64,000 nucleotides of DNA, taken from GCA-2687025 sp964473525 (lineage in GTDB: Bacteria; Poribacteria; WGA-4E; GCA-2687025). The stretch covers positions 124,001-188,000 of the forward strand of contig CAYYPK010000010.1 in the NCBI GenBank assembly GCA_964473525.1, written 5' to 3'. Both the position numbers and the translations under genes were made by a program. The notes beneath the pieces are model-generated. The model saw only the letters and a program-made list of their open reading frames with translations. It was not told the DNA's origin and searched no databases. This document shows positions 45,997 to 55,303 of this stretch, in pieces. Each line of letters opens with the position of its first letter. Positions within the stretch are counted from its first letter, which is position 1.

Positions 45997-47664
45997 CTAC
46001 AGGGCCTCCAACTCCTCTTGCAGTCGCTGCTTCTCGTACAGATCCGCGTAGAACCCGCCCACCGCGAGCAGCTCGTCGTGGGTGCCCTGCTCGGCGATGG
46101 CGCCTTCGCCCAGCACCACGATCTTGTCCGCCGCCTTGACCGTCGAGATGCGGTGCGAGATCAGCACGACGGTGATGTCCGCGAGGTAGCCGCGCAGGTT
46201 CGTGAGGATCGTCTCCTCGGTGTACGTGTCCACCGAAGCGAACGCGTCGTCCATGATGACGATCTTCGGGCGGCGGAGCAGCGACCGCGCGATGGACGTG
46301 CGCTGACGTTGTCCGCCGGAGACGCCCATGCCCCGCTCGCCGAGCTCCGTGTTGAATCCGGCGGGGAACGCTTCGATTTCCGGCAGCAGGTGCGCTACCC
46401 GGGAGACTTCCTTCAACGCGTGCTCGTCCGCGTTGGGATCGCCGAACCGCAGGTTGTCGCTGATGGACTCGGAGAACAGGAACGACTCCTGCTGCACGTA
46501 ACCGACATTCGCCCGCAGGTGCTGCAACGAATACTCCCGCACGTCGCGACCGTCGATAGTGACCATGCCGCGTTCCGCCTGGTATAGACGGGGCACGAGG
46601 TTCGCGAGCGTGCTCTTTCCACAGCCGGTCGGGCCAATGATCGCGACGGTTTCGCCCGCGGCGATGTCCAATGACACGTCCTCGAAGATGACTGGCCCGT
46701 CGTCGTAGGCGAACGTGAGGTTCGCGAACGATATGGCGCCCTCGATCGCTGGCTCTTTGGCGCCGGCCTCGACCTCGTCGTAGATCTCCGGTTCCTGCGT
46801 CATGATGTCGTTCAGCCGCCCCATGGACGCGGCGCCGCGCTGCAAGCCGCTCCACATGAACCCAAACATCGCCATGGGCATCACCAGCATCATCATGACC
46901 ATCTGGAACTGCGTGAACTGCCCGAACGTCATCGCGCCGCTGGACACGTAGTAGCCGCCGATCCAGAGCAGCAGCACGAAGCTGACGCCCGGCAGGAACA
47001 TGATGATTGGGAAGATGGTCGCTTCGAGCCTGATAAGCTTCGTGTTGCGACCGATGAACTCCTCGTTCATCGCGAGGAACGCGCGCTCCTCGTCCGCCTC
47101 GCGTGTGTAAGCCTTGAGCACGCGCACGCCGGTGAATCCCTCGCGGACCCGGTTGCTCATCGTCGCGAACTGCTCCTGGATCGACTCAAAGAAGGCGTGG
47201 ATGCGGGACGACATCCTCTGCATGGCGAACGGCAGCACCACGAACGGCACCAGCGTGATGAGCATCAGCTTCCAGTTGATCAACGCGAGAAACGTCACGG
47301 CGACGGGCACGCGCACCGCCGAGGACGACGCGAACATCAGCGTGCGCCCGAGCATCATGCGAACGGCGTTCAGGTCGTTGATAGCGCGCGAGATCAGGTC
47401 GCCGGTGTTCTGCCGCACGTAGTAGGCAGGCTCGAGCGTCAACACGTGCGCGAAGAAGTCGTTGCGCACCTCGTACTCGATGTAGCGGGAGCTTCTGCCC
47501 ATCAGGTAGCGTGACGCGAATCGGGTTCCGCCCTGCACGAGCACGAGCCCGAAGAGGATCATCGCGTAGGCGCCGATGGTTAGCGCCCTGGCCGCATCGG
47601 GGCTCAGGCTGTCGATGGCATTCTTGAGGATGATCGTCGTGTAGAACGCGAGCGCCTCGGTCAC
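45997..47664 (-). CDS. Heterodimeric ABC exporter, degenerate-site subunit (N-terminus uncertain)
   Basis: The visible 555 aa comprise most of the transmembrane domain and an ATPase domain with Walker A IGPTGCGKSTL, signature VSGGQRQ and H-loop LISHRIST. Walker B reads IVIMDDAFASVD, so the catalytic Glu is Asp. The only usable start codon is a GTG at 47664, inside the first membrane helix. The frame stays open upstream through at least 47790 and encodes a convincing N-terminus (RSLFPYLARHRHILIGSILL) but no ATG, GTG or TTG. The true start is either non-canonical or hidden by a sequence error. It is divergent from the phosphohexomutase gene. Confidence 0.88.
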   Translation of the reverse strand: MTEALAFYTTIILKNAIDSLSPDAARALTIGAYAMILFGLVLVQGGTRFASRYLMGRSSRYIEYEVRNDFFAHVLTLEPAYYVRQNTGDLISRAINDLNAVRMMLGRTLMFASSSAVRVPVAVTFLALINWKLMLITLVPFVVLPFAMQRMSSRIHAFFESIQEQFATMSNRVREGFTGVRVLKAYTREADEERAFLAMNEEFIGRNTKLIRLEATIFPIIMFLPGVSFVLLLWIGGYYVSSGAMTFGQFTQFQMVMMMLVMPMAMFGFMWSGLQRGAASMGRLNDIMTQEPEIYDEVEAGAKEPAIEGAISFANLTFAYDDGPVIFEDVSLDIAAGETVAIIGPTGCGKSTLANLVPRLYQAERGMVTIDGRDVREYSLQHLRANVGYVQQESFLFSESISDNLRFGDPNADEHALKEVSRVAHLLPEIEAFPAGFNTELGERGMGVSGGQRQRTSIARSLLRRPKIVIMDDAFASVDTYTEETILTNLRGYLADITVVLISHRISTVKAADKIVVLGEGAIAEQGTHDELLAVGGFYADLYEKQRLQEELEAL

Positions 47665-47967
47665 CGTCAGGAGGAGGATGCTGCCGATCAGGATGTGACG
47701 GTGACGCGCTAGATACGGGAAGAGCGACCTTAGACTGCCGATGACCTGGAACCTTCCCGGGCGTAGACGAGTGAGTAGCTTCGTATGATACCACGGACGA
47801 GCGTGTAGGAGACAGGCCGTATACCGTCGCCGTGTTGACCGGACACGCGAGGGGTGCTACGTTTGGAATGCCAGTTGCGAAGCGACTTTGAGCGATTCTC
47901 GCACGCGCGCGCTCAGGCGACGACGGTGTGCGACCCCACCTCCCACAGTGGCTCTGGAGAAGCGTCC

Positions 47968-49428
47968 GTGGCGACCATCAAGTTCGGGACGTCTGGGTGG
48001 CGGGCGATCGTGGCGGAGGACTTCACGTTCAGGAACGTCGAGGTAGTCATCCGCGCCATATCGGAGGTCGTACGGCGTGACTCTGGCTCCGACCCCACGG
48101 TCGCGATCGGGTACGACGGTCGGTTCATGTCGTCTCGCTTCGCTAACGCGGTGGCCCTCACGTTCGCATCGGAAGGCATCCGCGCGTTGCTGCCTAGCCG
48201 TGCGACGCCGACGCCGGTCGTCGCGCACACGATCCAGCATCGGCTCCTCGCGGGCGGAATCGTCCTGACGGCCAGCCACAACCCGCCGGAATACAACGGC
48301 ATCAAGTTCTCACCGGCCAACGCCGCCCCGGCGCCGACAGAACTCACCCAGCGCATCGAGAAGCTCGCGGGCGAACTCATGGCGTCCGCGCCGGACGCGG
48401 CGGAGTTCCCCGCCGCGCGAGCAGAGCAGGAGGCGCTCGTCGAGGCGGCGGTCGAGGCTGGCGGCATCGAGCGGTACGAGCCCTACGAAGCGTACCGCGA
48501 CCGGCTCTTCGACATCGTCGACACGGATGCTCTGAAGGCCCCGAACCTGACCGTGGTAGCCGACGTGTTCTACGGCGCCGGGCGGGGGTACCTCCCGAAC
48601 CTGTTGGCCGAGGCTGGGTGTGATGTCGAAGTAGTGCACGACGAGGACAATCCGCTGTTTGGCGGCATGCGGCCCGACCCTGTCGAGGAGAACGTCGGCG
48701 CGCTCGTGCGGCGGGTGCGAGCCACAGGCGCATCGCTCGGCGTGGCGGTCGACGGCGACGCGGATCGCTTCGGAATCGTGGACGCCGATGGGACGTACAT
48801 CCACGCGAACCACGTGCTCGGCCTGGTGACGGACTACCTGATGTCGTCGCGCGGATGGGTGGGCGAGGTCGTCCGCAGCGCGCCCACATCGCACCTGCTG
48901 GACGCGGTCGCGGAGCACCACGGGTCGACCCTCACGCAGACGAAGACGGGGTTCAAGTGGATTGGCGAACGGTTCCTCGCCGCCCCGGAGGCGTTCGTGC
49001 TTGGCGGCGAGGAGAGCAACGGAATGACGGTTCGCGGCCACATCCCGGAGAAGGACGGCATTCTCGCGTGCCTCCTCGTCGCGGAGATGGTCGCCACGAG
49101 TGGGAAGGCGCTGACGGACTTGCTAGCGGACCTGTTCGCGCGCGTCGGTGGGTATCAGGTCGACCGCCTGGACCTGGAGCTGCCTGAGGAACCCAAGCAG
49201 GCGCTACTCTCACGGTTCGACAGGGAGCCACCCTCCGAATTCGCTGGCCGCGCCGTCGAACGAATCGACACGACCGATGGCCACAAGCTCGTCCTGGAGG
49301 ATGGGTCGTTCATCGCGATACGCGCGTCAGGCACGGAGCCGCTGGTGAGGTGCTACCTGGACGCCCGGGACGCTTCAGGTATGCGGGAGCTACAGGACGC
49401 CGCGCGCGAACTCATCGCCTCTGCGTAG
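47968..49428 (+). CDS. Phosphoglucomutase/phosphomannomutase family protein
   Basis: The 486-aa alpha-D-phosphohexomutase has the N-terminal FGTSGWRAIVAEDF, the phosphoserine loop LTASHNPPEYNGIK, the metal loop DGDADRFGIV, the sugar-binding GGEESNG and the phosphate-binding RASGTEPLVR. It interconverts hexose 1- and 6-phosphates for glycogen or surface-sugar synthesis; the sugar specificity is unclear. GTG 47968 was chosen because GGAG lies 8 bases upstream and homology begins there. Confidence 0.92.
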   Translation: MATIKFGTSGWRAIVAEDFTFRNVEVVIRAISEVVRRDSGSDPTVAIGYDGRFMSSRFANAVALTFASEGIRALLPSRATPTPVVAHTIQHRLLAGGIVLTASHNPPEYNGIKFSPANAAPAPTELTQRIEKLAGELMASAPDAAEFPAARAEQEALVEAAVEAGGIERYEPYEAYRDRLFDIVDTDALKAPNLTVVADVFYGAGRGYLPNLLAEAGCDVEVVHDEDNPLFGGMRPDPVEENVGALVRRVRATGASLGVAVDGDADRFGIVDADGTYIHANHVLGLVTDYLMSSRGWVGEVVRSAPTSHLLDAVAEHHGSTLTQTKTGFKWIGERFLAAPEAFVLGGEESNGMTVRGHIPEKDGILACLLVAEMVATSGKALTDLLADLFARVGGYQVDRLDLELPEEPKQALLSRFDREPPSEFAGRAVERIDTTDGHKLVLEDGSFIAIRASGTEPLVRCYLDARDASGMRELQDAARELIASA

Positions 49429-49459
49429 CGGGCCTTCGCACGTAGCCGCTGAAGCGCGA

Positions 49460-49489
49460 ACGCCCCGATCACCAGAGTGACCGGGGCGT
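49460..49489. terminator. Hairpin after the phosphohexomutase gene
   Basis: ACGCCCCG (49460-49467) pairs with CGGGGCGT (49482-49489). An inner TCAC/GTGA stem extends it past one mismatch, with loop CAGA. It lies 31 bases after the stop and may also serve the small minus-strand gene. No T-tract is present. Confidence 0.6.
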
Positions 49490-49513
49490 GTCAGGCCGTG
49501 CTGACCTGAGGCC

Positions 49514-49612
49514 TCACTGCCATGCGAACCCTACGATGACGGCCGCGACGGCGACGACTGCCGCGACAATGAGGGTTGTCTTGCTCGAACCGCGTTTGTG
49601 TCGGAAGCTCAC
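49514..49612 (-). CDS. Possible 32-aa single-helix membrane miniprotein
   Basis: A short frame on the minus strand reads VSFRHKRGSSKTT, then a hydrophobic helix LIVAAVVAVAAVIVGFAWQ, then stop. A GGAG Shine-Dalgarno sequence lies 6 bases before its GTG start. The layout (short basic N-terminus, one helix) is typical of membrane miniproteins. It fills an otherwise empty 417-bp gap between the phosphohexomutase and the Gfo/Idh gene. No family is recognised. Confidence 0.4.
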   Translation of the reverse strand: MSFRHKRGSSKTTLIVAAVVAVAAVIVGFAWQ

Positions 49613-49845
49613 CGCATTCTCCTATGTGGTGTCTGTGGCATAGGCGGAATCCCAAGCGCCGCGCCCTCGTGGGAGCGACGTTCCCCATATCCCGCACTAA
49701 GTATTACCCGGCCGGTAGCCTGTTGGGCAATGGGCGGTGCGATTTGCGCCCGCGCGCCGCCCTTTGCGCCCCCTTGCGCGTTGCGCCATAATGCCCGCGC
49801 GCTGCTGGCAACCAGTGAGTCCGATGCCTACGCGGAGACGATCGA

Positions 49846-51030
49846 ATGGCACTTAACGTCGCGATAGCGGGCTGCGGTGGGATGGCGGGTGGACACCTCC
49901 GCTCGTATATCAAGATCAAGCAGACGGTTCCCGAGAAGATCGACATAGTCGCCATGTGCGACCCCGTGGTTGAGAGCGCGGAGCGATTCGCGGCGGAGGT
50001 TGAGGAGGCGTTCGGCAAGAAGCCGACCGTCTACACAGACATCGACGAGATGCTCGCTAAGGAAGACCTAGACGCCATCGACATCTGCTCGCCACACGGC
50101 TACCACCACGTACACGCCATCAAGTGCATGGAAGCCGGCGTGAACGTGATGGTCGAGAAGCCCATCGGGGTCACCGTAAAGGCGACGCTCGCCATCATGG
50201 AGGCGTCGGAACGCACTGGGAAGATCGCCTCCACCGCGGAGCAGATCCGCCGCATGCCGAGTCGACGCGCGTCCAAGTGGCTCATGGACAAGGGCATGAT
50301 CGGCGAGATGCGCATGTTCTTCTGCCAGGAGGCGCTGTGGCGCGACCACAGTCCAGAGGACCGCTGGCATTGGCGTCTTGATCTCGCCCTGGGTGGCGGC
50401 GGCATGGTGATGGACAGTGGCGCGCACTTCTGCGACACGATCCGCTACCTGTACGGTGACGCCGACACGGTCTACGCTCGCGTCGATCGTCTGGAGACCC
50501 GCATGGTCACCAAGGGCGACGAGCAGGTCCAGAGCGCGCATGAGGACATGTGGGCAGCCACGATCAACTTCAAGAGCGGCGTGACAGGCGTGTGGTCCTC
50601 GACGCTCGCGGCGCCCGGCCATTCATGGCGACACGCCGTCCACTACGGCAGCGAGGGCTGCCTGTTGGACGACGGCGACATCTTCCACGGGCCGTTCGAC
50701 GGCGCGAAGGTGATCATGAAGGACGGCACGGAGCACCCGATGTCCGAGATCGTCGCCGACTACAGGGCGAGCCTCAGCGCCGACGAGACGGAGAAGCTGT
50801 TTCCGCATGGCTTCGAGGACGGCGTGCTGCTGGAGTGCTACGACTTCGTGGACGCCATCGAGAACGACCGAGACGTCGAAATACCCGCCGCCGAAGGGTT
50901 GCGCTCGAAGTCGATCTGCGAGGCGATCTACGAGTCCGGCGCCACCGGCGAAGCCGTGGACTTCGACGCGGTCGTCTCCGGCGAAATCGAAGTGTACCAG
51001 AAGCCCATCAACGAGCATTGGGGCCTATAA
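49846..51030 (+). CDS. Gfo/Idh/MocA family NAD(P)-dependent oxidoreductase
   Basis: The 394-aa protein has a Rossmann fold (VAIAGCGGMAGGHL), the EKP motif in VMVEKPIGVTVKATL, and the C-terminal domain with GGGGMVMDSGAHFCDTIRYLYG. It resembles sugar or inositol dehydrogenases of this family. GGAG lies 8 bases before the ATG. It heads a plus-strand run with PhyH (gap 4 bases), a hexapeptide transferase, a TPR protein and a DUF362 protein. Confidence 0.9.
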   Translation: MALNVAIAGCGGMAGGHLRSYIKIKQTVPEKIDIVAMCDPVVESAERFAAEVEEAFGKKPTVYTDIDEMLAKEDLDAIDICSPHGYHHVHAIKCMEAGVNVMVEKPIGVTVKATLAIMEASERTGKIASTAEQIRRMPSRRASKWLMDKGMIGEMRMFFCQEALWRDHSPEDRWHWRLDLALGGGGMVMDSGAHFCDTIRYLYGDADTVYARVDRLETRMVTKGDEQVQSAHEDMWAATINFKSGVTGVWSSTLAAPGHSWRHAVHYGSEGCLLDDGDIFHGPFDGAKVIMKDGTEHPMSEIVADYRASLSADETEKLFPHGFEDGVLLECYDFVDAIENDRDVEIPAAEGLRSKSICEAIYESGATGEAVDFDAVVSGEIEVYQKPINEHWGL

Positions 51031-51034
51031 GCCC

Positions 51035-51940
51035 GTGAAGCCGTACACCAACTCGAACGACATCCTGCACGACGACGCCGCGCTCCAGGCGCGAGCGGAG
51101 CGCGACGGCTACCTGTTCTTCACCGATCTCGTGGACACGGACGCGCTCTGGGCGTTGCGCCGCAGGTTCGAGGCGATCCTCGCGCGCTACGGCTGGGTGG
51201 ACGAGGGCACGGACCCGTCCGACCTCATCACGACGAAGGACGCCGTCGTCGAGGGGATGGACGAATTCATACCCATCCTCGAGGACTTCCAGCGGCTCGA
51301 GGAGTTCCACACGTTTGCGCACGACCCCGGCATCGTCGGGATGCTCGGACGCCTCTTCGACGACACGGTGCTGGTGCATCCGCGCAACATTGCCAGGATA
51401 GTCTTCCCGACCACGCCCACGACACCGCCGCACCAGGACTACGTGCACATCCAGGGCACGCCCGACGTGTGGACGTGCTGGGCGCCGCTGGGCGACTGCG
51501 ACCGAGCGCGAGGCGGCATTGGCGTGCTCTCAGGATCGCACCGGGAGGGCATCTATCCCATACAGCCGATGACGGGCGCGGGTGGCGTCGGCGTCGAGAC
51601 GAAGGACATGCCGGGCGAGTGGGTCGCGGGCGACTTCAGCGCCGGTGACGCGCTGTTCTTCCACAGCCAGACGGTCCACGAGGGCCTACCCAACACCACG
51701 GGCAACCAGTTCCGCCTGTCCGTTGATTACCGCTATCAGGCGGTCTCCAAGCCTCTGACCGAGGGGTCGCTGCTGCCACACTTCAACCGCTTCTCTTGGG
51801 ACTGGGTGTACGAGGGGTGGCAGTCGAAGGAGTTCCAGTACTACTGGACCGACTTCGACCTGGAGCTGGTGCCGTTCACAGCCGATGTGCGGCGGTTCAT
51901 CTCTGACGGAGCCACCGAGCCGGTACAGCCAGGCTACTGA
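51035..51940 (+). CDS. Phytanoyl-CoA dioxygenase (PhyH) family protein
   Basis: The 301-aa Fe(II)/2-oxoglutarate-type dioxygenase has ARAERDGYLFFTDLVDTDAL near the N-terminus, the HxD pair in PPHQDYVHIQ, the distal His in SQTVHEGLPN and the 2-oxoglutarate Arg in FRLSVDYRYQ. The start is a GTG 4 bases after the Gfo/Idh stop. Pairing with an oxidoreductase suggests sequential oxidation of one substrate, an inference from context. Confidence 0.88.
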   Translation: MKPYTNSNDILHDDAALQARAERDGYLFFTDLVDTDALWALRRRFEAILARYGWVDEGTDPSDLITTKDAVVEGMDEFIPILEDFQRLEEFHTFAHDPGIVGMLGRLFDDTVLVHPRNIARIVFPTTPTTPPHQDYVHIQGTPDVWTCWAPLGDCDRARGGIGVLSGSHREGIYPIQPMTGAGGVGVETKDMPGEWVAGDFSAGDALFFHSQTVHEGLPNTTGNQFRLSVDYRYQAVSKPLTEGSLLPHFNRFSWDWVYEGWQSKEFQYYWTDFDLELVPFTADVRRFISDGATEPVQPGY

Positions 51941-51946
51941 GCGCCC

Positions 51947-52630
51947 ATGCCGGACATGCCGACAGTCGACGAGCTGTTCGCGACGATCCCCGACAGGTTG
52001 CGTCCGCTGTTCGCGTCGGGCGACCTGCCTTGGGAGCCGTTGGATCGGCTCGCGGCGTACGCTGACCAACACGCCTGGCCGCGGTCGAAGGGCAAGGTCA
52101 GCGACTCCGCGCACATTGAGGGCGATGTCGACATCGGCTACGGCACGGTCGTCGGACCTGGCGCCGCCATCATCGGCCCCGTGATCATCGGCGATGACTG
52201 CCTTGTGCAGCCCCACGCGTTCGTCCGACCCCACGTTGTGACCGGCGACCGATGTGTCATCGGGCACTCTGTTGAGGTGACGCGGTCGGTCCTGCTCGAC
52301 GACGTGAAGCTCGCGCACCACAACTACGTTGGCGACTCCATCCTGGGCGCTGGCGTGCGCTTGGGCGCCGGGGCGAAGATCGCAAATCTGCGCTTCGACG
52401 AGGCCGACATCGTCGTCGACGGCGTCGCGACGGGTCGCCAGAAGCTGGGCGTTGTCTTGGGCGACGGCTGCCGTCTGGGCGTGAACGTCGGTGTCGGGCC
52501 CGGAGTGGTGATGGAACCCGGCACGTGGTTCGCGGGAGGGTGGCTGACCCGCGGCGGCGTGCACGACCGTGACGTTGCCCGCGATGCGGCGCCGACAGGC
52601 GGGAACAGCCAGGAGCACGCGCCCCTGTGA
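51947..52630 (+). CDS. Left-handed beta-helix (hexapeptide) sugar-nucleotide acyltransferase-like protein
   Basis: The 227-aa protein has a helical N-terminus (VDELFATIPDRLRPLF) and from residue 50 to 205 hexapeptide repeats of the [LIV]GxxxxI type: IEGDVDIGYGTVVGPGAAI, VIIGDDCLVQPHAFVRP, IGHSVEVTRSVLLDD, VGDSILGAGVRLGAGAKIAN. This matches the C-terminal, acyltransferase-like half of GlmU-type proteins without the nucleotidyltransferase domain. The stop overlaps the start of the next gene as GTGA. Confidence 0.83.
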   Translation: MPDMPTVDELFATIPDRLRPLFASGDLPWEPLDRLAAYADQHAWPRSKGKVSDSAHIEGDVDIGYGTVVGPGAAIIGPVIIGDDCLVQPHAFVRPHVVTGDRCVIGHSVEVTRSVLLDDVKLAHHNYVGDSILGAGVRLGAGAKIANLRFDEADIVVDGVATGRQKLGVVLGDGCRLGVNVGVGPGVVMEPGTWFAGGWLTRGGVHDRDVARDAAPTGGNSQEHAPL

Positions 52631-54220
52631 AGCGTCCTGTTGAGGGAACGTACGCGATTGCGGCAGGTCAGCCGTCCGCGCGACGCGCCGCTCGGGCGGT
52701 CGTCACCCGGTGGCTACTCGTCCTCACGTTCGCGTGCGGCCCGCTCGCGTACGGGGGGTGCATCCGGCGAGCGGTACCAGGTGGACGAAGCTACGGTCCC
52801 TCAATTCCGCCATCAGGACGGCAAAGTGGGTAACGGCGACGCGGCCGACGCGCAGGCGCCGAAGCGCGAGCACACGACTACTCCCGAGATGCGGGACGCC
52901 GCGTGCGAGCACTTCGCAGCCGGGGAATACGCAGCGGCCGCCGCGCTGTGGGAACGGGCTGGAACGCCGCGAGCGGCGCCAGCGACGCACCTCGTTCTCT
53001 GGGCGGTGGCCCTCGGCCAGCTCGGGCGGTATGAACAGGCGCTCGAGGTGCTAACCATCGCGGCCGCAGGCGATCCAGATGACCCGGCCATTCTGATGAA
53101 CAAAGGGGTAGTCCTGGCGGCCCTTGCCAGGCCGTCCGAGGCCATTTCGTGCTACGAGCGGGCCGCGACAGTGCGTCCCGGTCACGCCGACACCTTCTAC
53201 AACTGGGGCAACGCCCTGCAGGACCTGCGGCTGTACGAGGAGGCAGTCGCGAAGTACCAGGTTGCGGAACGGATCCGTCGCGGGGATGCCGACACCTCGT
53301 ACCGTTGGGCCGGCGCGCTAGGGGAGCTCGGACGCCACGAAGACGCCGCAGCCCGATACATGGTCGCGGACGAGCTCAGACCCGACGACGCGCCGACGTT
53401 GGTGAATTGGGGCATCAGCCTCGCCATGCTCGGACGGTATGACGAGGCGGCCGACAGGTTCGGGCGCGCGGACGAGGTAAGACCCGGTCACGCCCTTACC
53501 CTCGGCAATCTGGCAACCGCACTGTCGGCGATCGGTCGGCACGACGAGGCCGCAGCCACGTTCGCGAAAGCCGATTCGCTAGTGCCTGGTGACGACTCGA
53601 CGCTTTACAACTGGGCGCGGGCGCTCGACGCAGCGGGCAAGGGCGAGGAAGCCGTGGCGAAGTTCGCCGACGCTCACGCCGCCTGCCCGGAAGACCCAGA
53701 CACGCTGCTGTTCTGGGGCCTCACGCTGGCTGGCCTATCGCGGCCCGACGATGCTATCGAGAAGTACGGGCGTGCGGACGCCCTTCAGCCGGATGACCCA
53801 CACACGTTGCACAGCTGGGGTGTGGCCCTGGCCGCCGTCGGCAGACCGTCAGACGCAGTCGTCAAGTTCGCACGCGCGGATGCTCTGCATCCAAACGAGC
53901 CCATCACGCTCTACCACTGGGCCGAGGCCTGCATGGAGCTTGCTGCTCACGACGACGCTGAGGCGGTGTTGGCCAGGCTCGATGTGGCCTGGCCTGGCGG
54001 CGGCTCCTACAGTCTCGCGCGGGTCTACGCCAACTCGGGAAGGGAAGCGCCTGCCCGCGCGGCACTCGAGCGCGCGGCGGGGCTTGGCATGCTTGCGACG
54101 CGTGAGCACATGGCGGTCGAGCCGTACTTCGACTCCGTGCGTGACACAGACTGGTTCCGAGATATACTGGAGCAAGCGCCGGACGACGCGGGGGAAGACG
54201 GCGAGGATGAAGGAGAGTAG
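52627..54220 (+). CDS. Exported TPR-repeat protein, apparently frameshifted at a G6 run
   Basis: A GTG at 52627 overlaps the previous stop (GTGA) and encodes an N-terminal signal-like segment (RWLLVLTFACGPLAYGG). The frame then ends unless one G is dropped at the G6 run 52753-52758. Dropping it joins the segment to ASGERYQVDE and about eleven TPR units of 34 residues (FYNWGNALQDLRLYEEAV, LVNWGISLAMLGRYDEAADRF). The TPR region ends at an acidic tail. Without the shift, an internal GTG at 52826 with AGGA would start a 464-aa cytoplasmic version. TPR arrays mediate protein contacts. Confidence 0.7.
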
Positions 54221-54223
54221 GCG

Positions 54224-55149
54224 ATGTCGGTAGTCGGCTTGCAGCGGGGCGAGGAGCGGCGCGAGGCGGTACGCGGAGCGTTGGAGTTGGTGCGGGACGA
54301 GGTGGCGGAGAAGGTGCGCCCGCAGACGCTCCTGAAGCCGAACTTCCTCAGCAACGACAACCCGCTGGCGTCGACGCAGGCGGACGCGTGTCGCGGCACG
54401 ATCGACTTCCTGATGTCGCTGCCGGACGCTCCCGAAGAGATCATCATCGCCGAAGGCGGGAACGAGAAGTACAGCGGCGAGGCGTTCGAGAACTTCGGCT
54501 ATCACGCCCTCATCGACGAATACGACGTGCCGATACGGCTCGTTGATCTGCACCAGGACACCGAGTGGCCCGAGACGGAAATCGAGCTCGCGAACGGCGA
54601 CAAGTGGATGGCGNNNNNNNNNNCCTTGACTGCCCGTGCACGATCTCCGTCGCCGTGGCGAAGACGCACGACGTGCTTTACACGACGCTAGCCCTCAAGA
54701 ACATGATCATGGGCACGGTCCACAAGGACCACCGGGTCAAGATGCACGGCTACATGACCCACGGTGAACGCGAACGGCCCCGCGAGATGCAGGTACTCAA
54801 CCGCAACCTCATCCGCCTGGCGAAGTACCTCACGCCCGACATCTCCGTTATCGACGGTGTGAAGGGCCTCCAGGGCAACGGCCCGGGTGGGAAGGATGCC
54901 GTGGACTTCGGCGTCGCCTTCGCGGGTGTCGACGTGTGGGCAGTCGACAGCATCTGCACGAAGGCGATGGGCTTCGACCCGATGAACGTCGGCGTCGGCG
55001 TGTACGCGGAGCAGCGCGGGCTGGGCGTCGTCGATCCCGACAAGATTGAGGTGCGCGGCGCGCGCGTCGAGGACGTGACGATCTCCTTCACACCCCACGA
55101 GCGGTACCACCACCAGCTCGAATGGCGAGAGGCCGCCGTCGCGTTCTAG
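54224..55149 (+). CDS. DUF362 domain protein, interrupted by an assembly gap
   Basis: The N-terminal part (MSVVGLQRGEERREAVRGAL, LLKPNFLSNDNPLASTQ, EIIIAEGGNEKYSGEAFENF) runs to a 10-N gap at 54614. The C-terminal part (CTISVAVAKTHDVLYTT, ALKNMIMGTVHKDHR, VIDGVKGLQGNGPGGK, WAVDSICTKAMGFDP) continues in a different frame, so the gap length is nominal. DUF362 proteins often occur with or without ferredoxin domains; none is seen here. It follows the TPR gene by 3 bases. Function unknown. Confidence 0.78.
54614..54623. other. Assembly gap (10 Ns)
   Basis: Ten Ns lie inside the DUF362 gene. The frames on either side differ by one, so the real gap length is not 10. Confidence 0.97.
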
Positions 55150-55188
55150 CCTCGTGCCCTACACGTGAACAGCTCACGAAGCCGCCTT

Positions 55189-55211
55189 GGCCCGGGAAAC
55201 GCGCCCGGGCC
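55189..55211 (+). terminator. GC-rich hairpin after the DUF362 gene
   Basis: GGCCCGGG (55189-55196) and CCCGGGCC (55204-55211) form a perfect 8-bp stem 40 bases after the stop, followed by GGTTGCG. It probably ends the Gfo-PhyH operon. Confidence 0.5.
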
Positions 55212-55235
55212 GGTTGCGTGCTCGGGCACGCCCAC

Positions 55236-55253
55236 ATACTATATAGATAGTAT
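55236..55253. promoter_or_regulatory. AT-rich palindrome upstream of the redoxin-like gene
   Basis: ATACTAT (55236-55242) and ATAGTAT (55247-55253) form a perfect dyad around ATAG, in a strongly GC-rich context. It lies 50 bases upstream of the next start. It could be an operator overlapping a -10 element (TATAGA on plus, TATACT-like on minus). Confidence 0.45.
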
Positions 55254-55303
55254 ATGGCATCCCTTGCTGCGGCGTAATGGGACACCTATATGGGAGGCGG
55301 CGC

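Noticed and set aside
49764..49792. TTGCGC-N17-CATAAT upstream of the second Gfo/Idh gene
   Set aside because: Spacing is right, but both hexamers are weak and TTGCGC-like words are frequent in this stretch.
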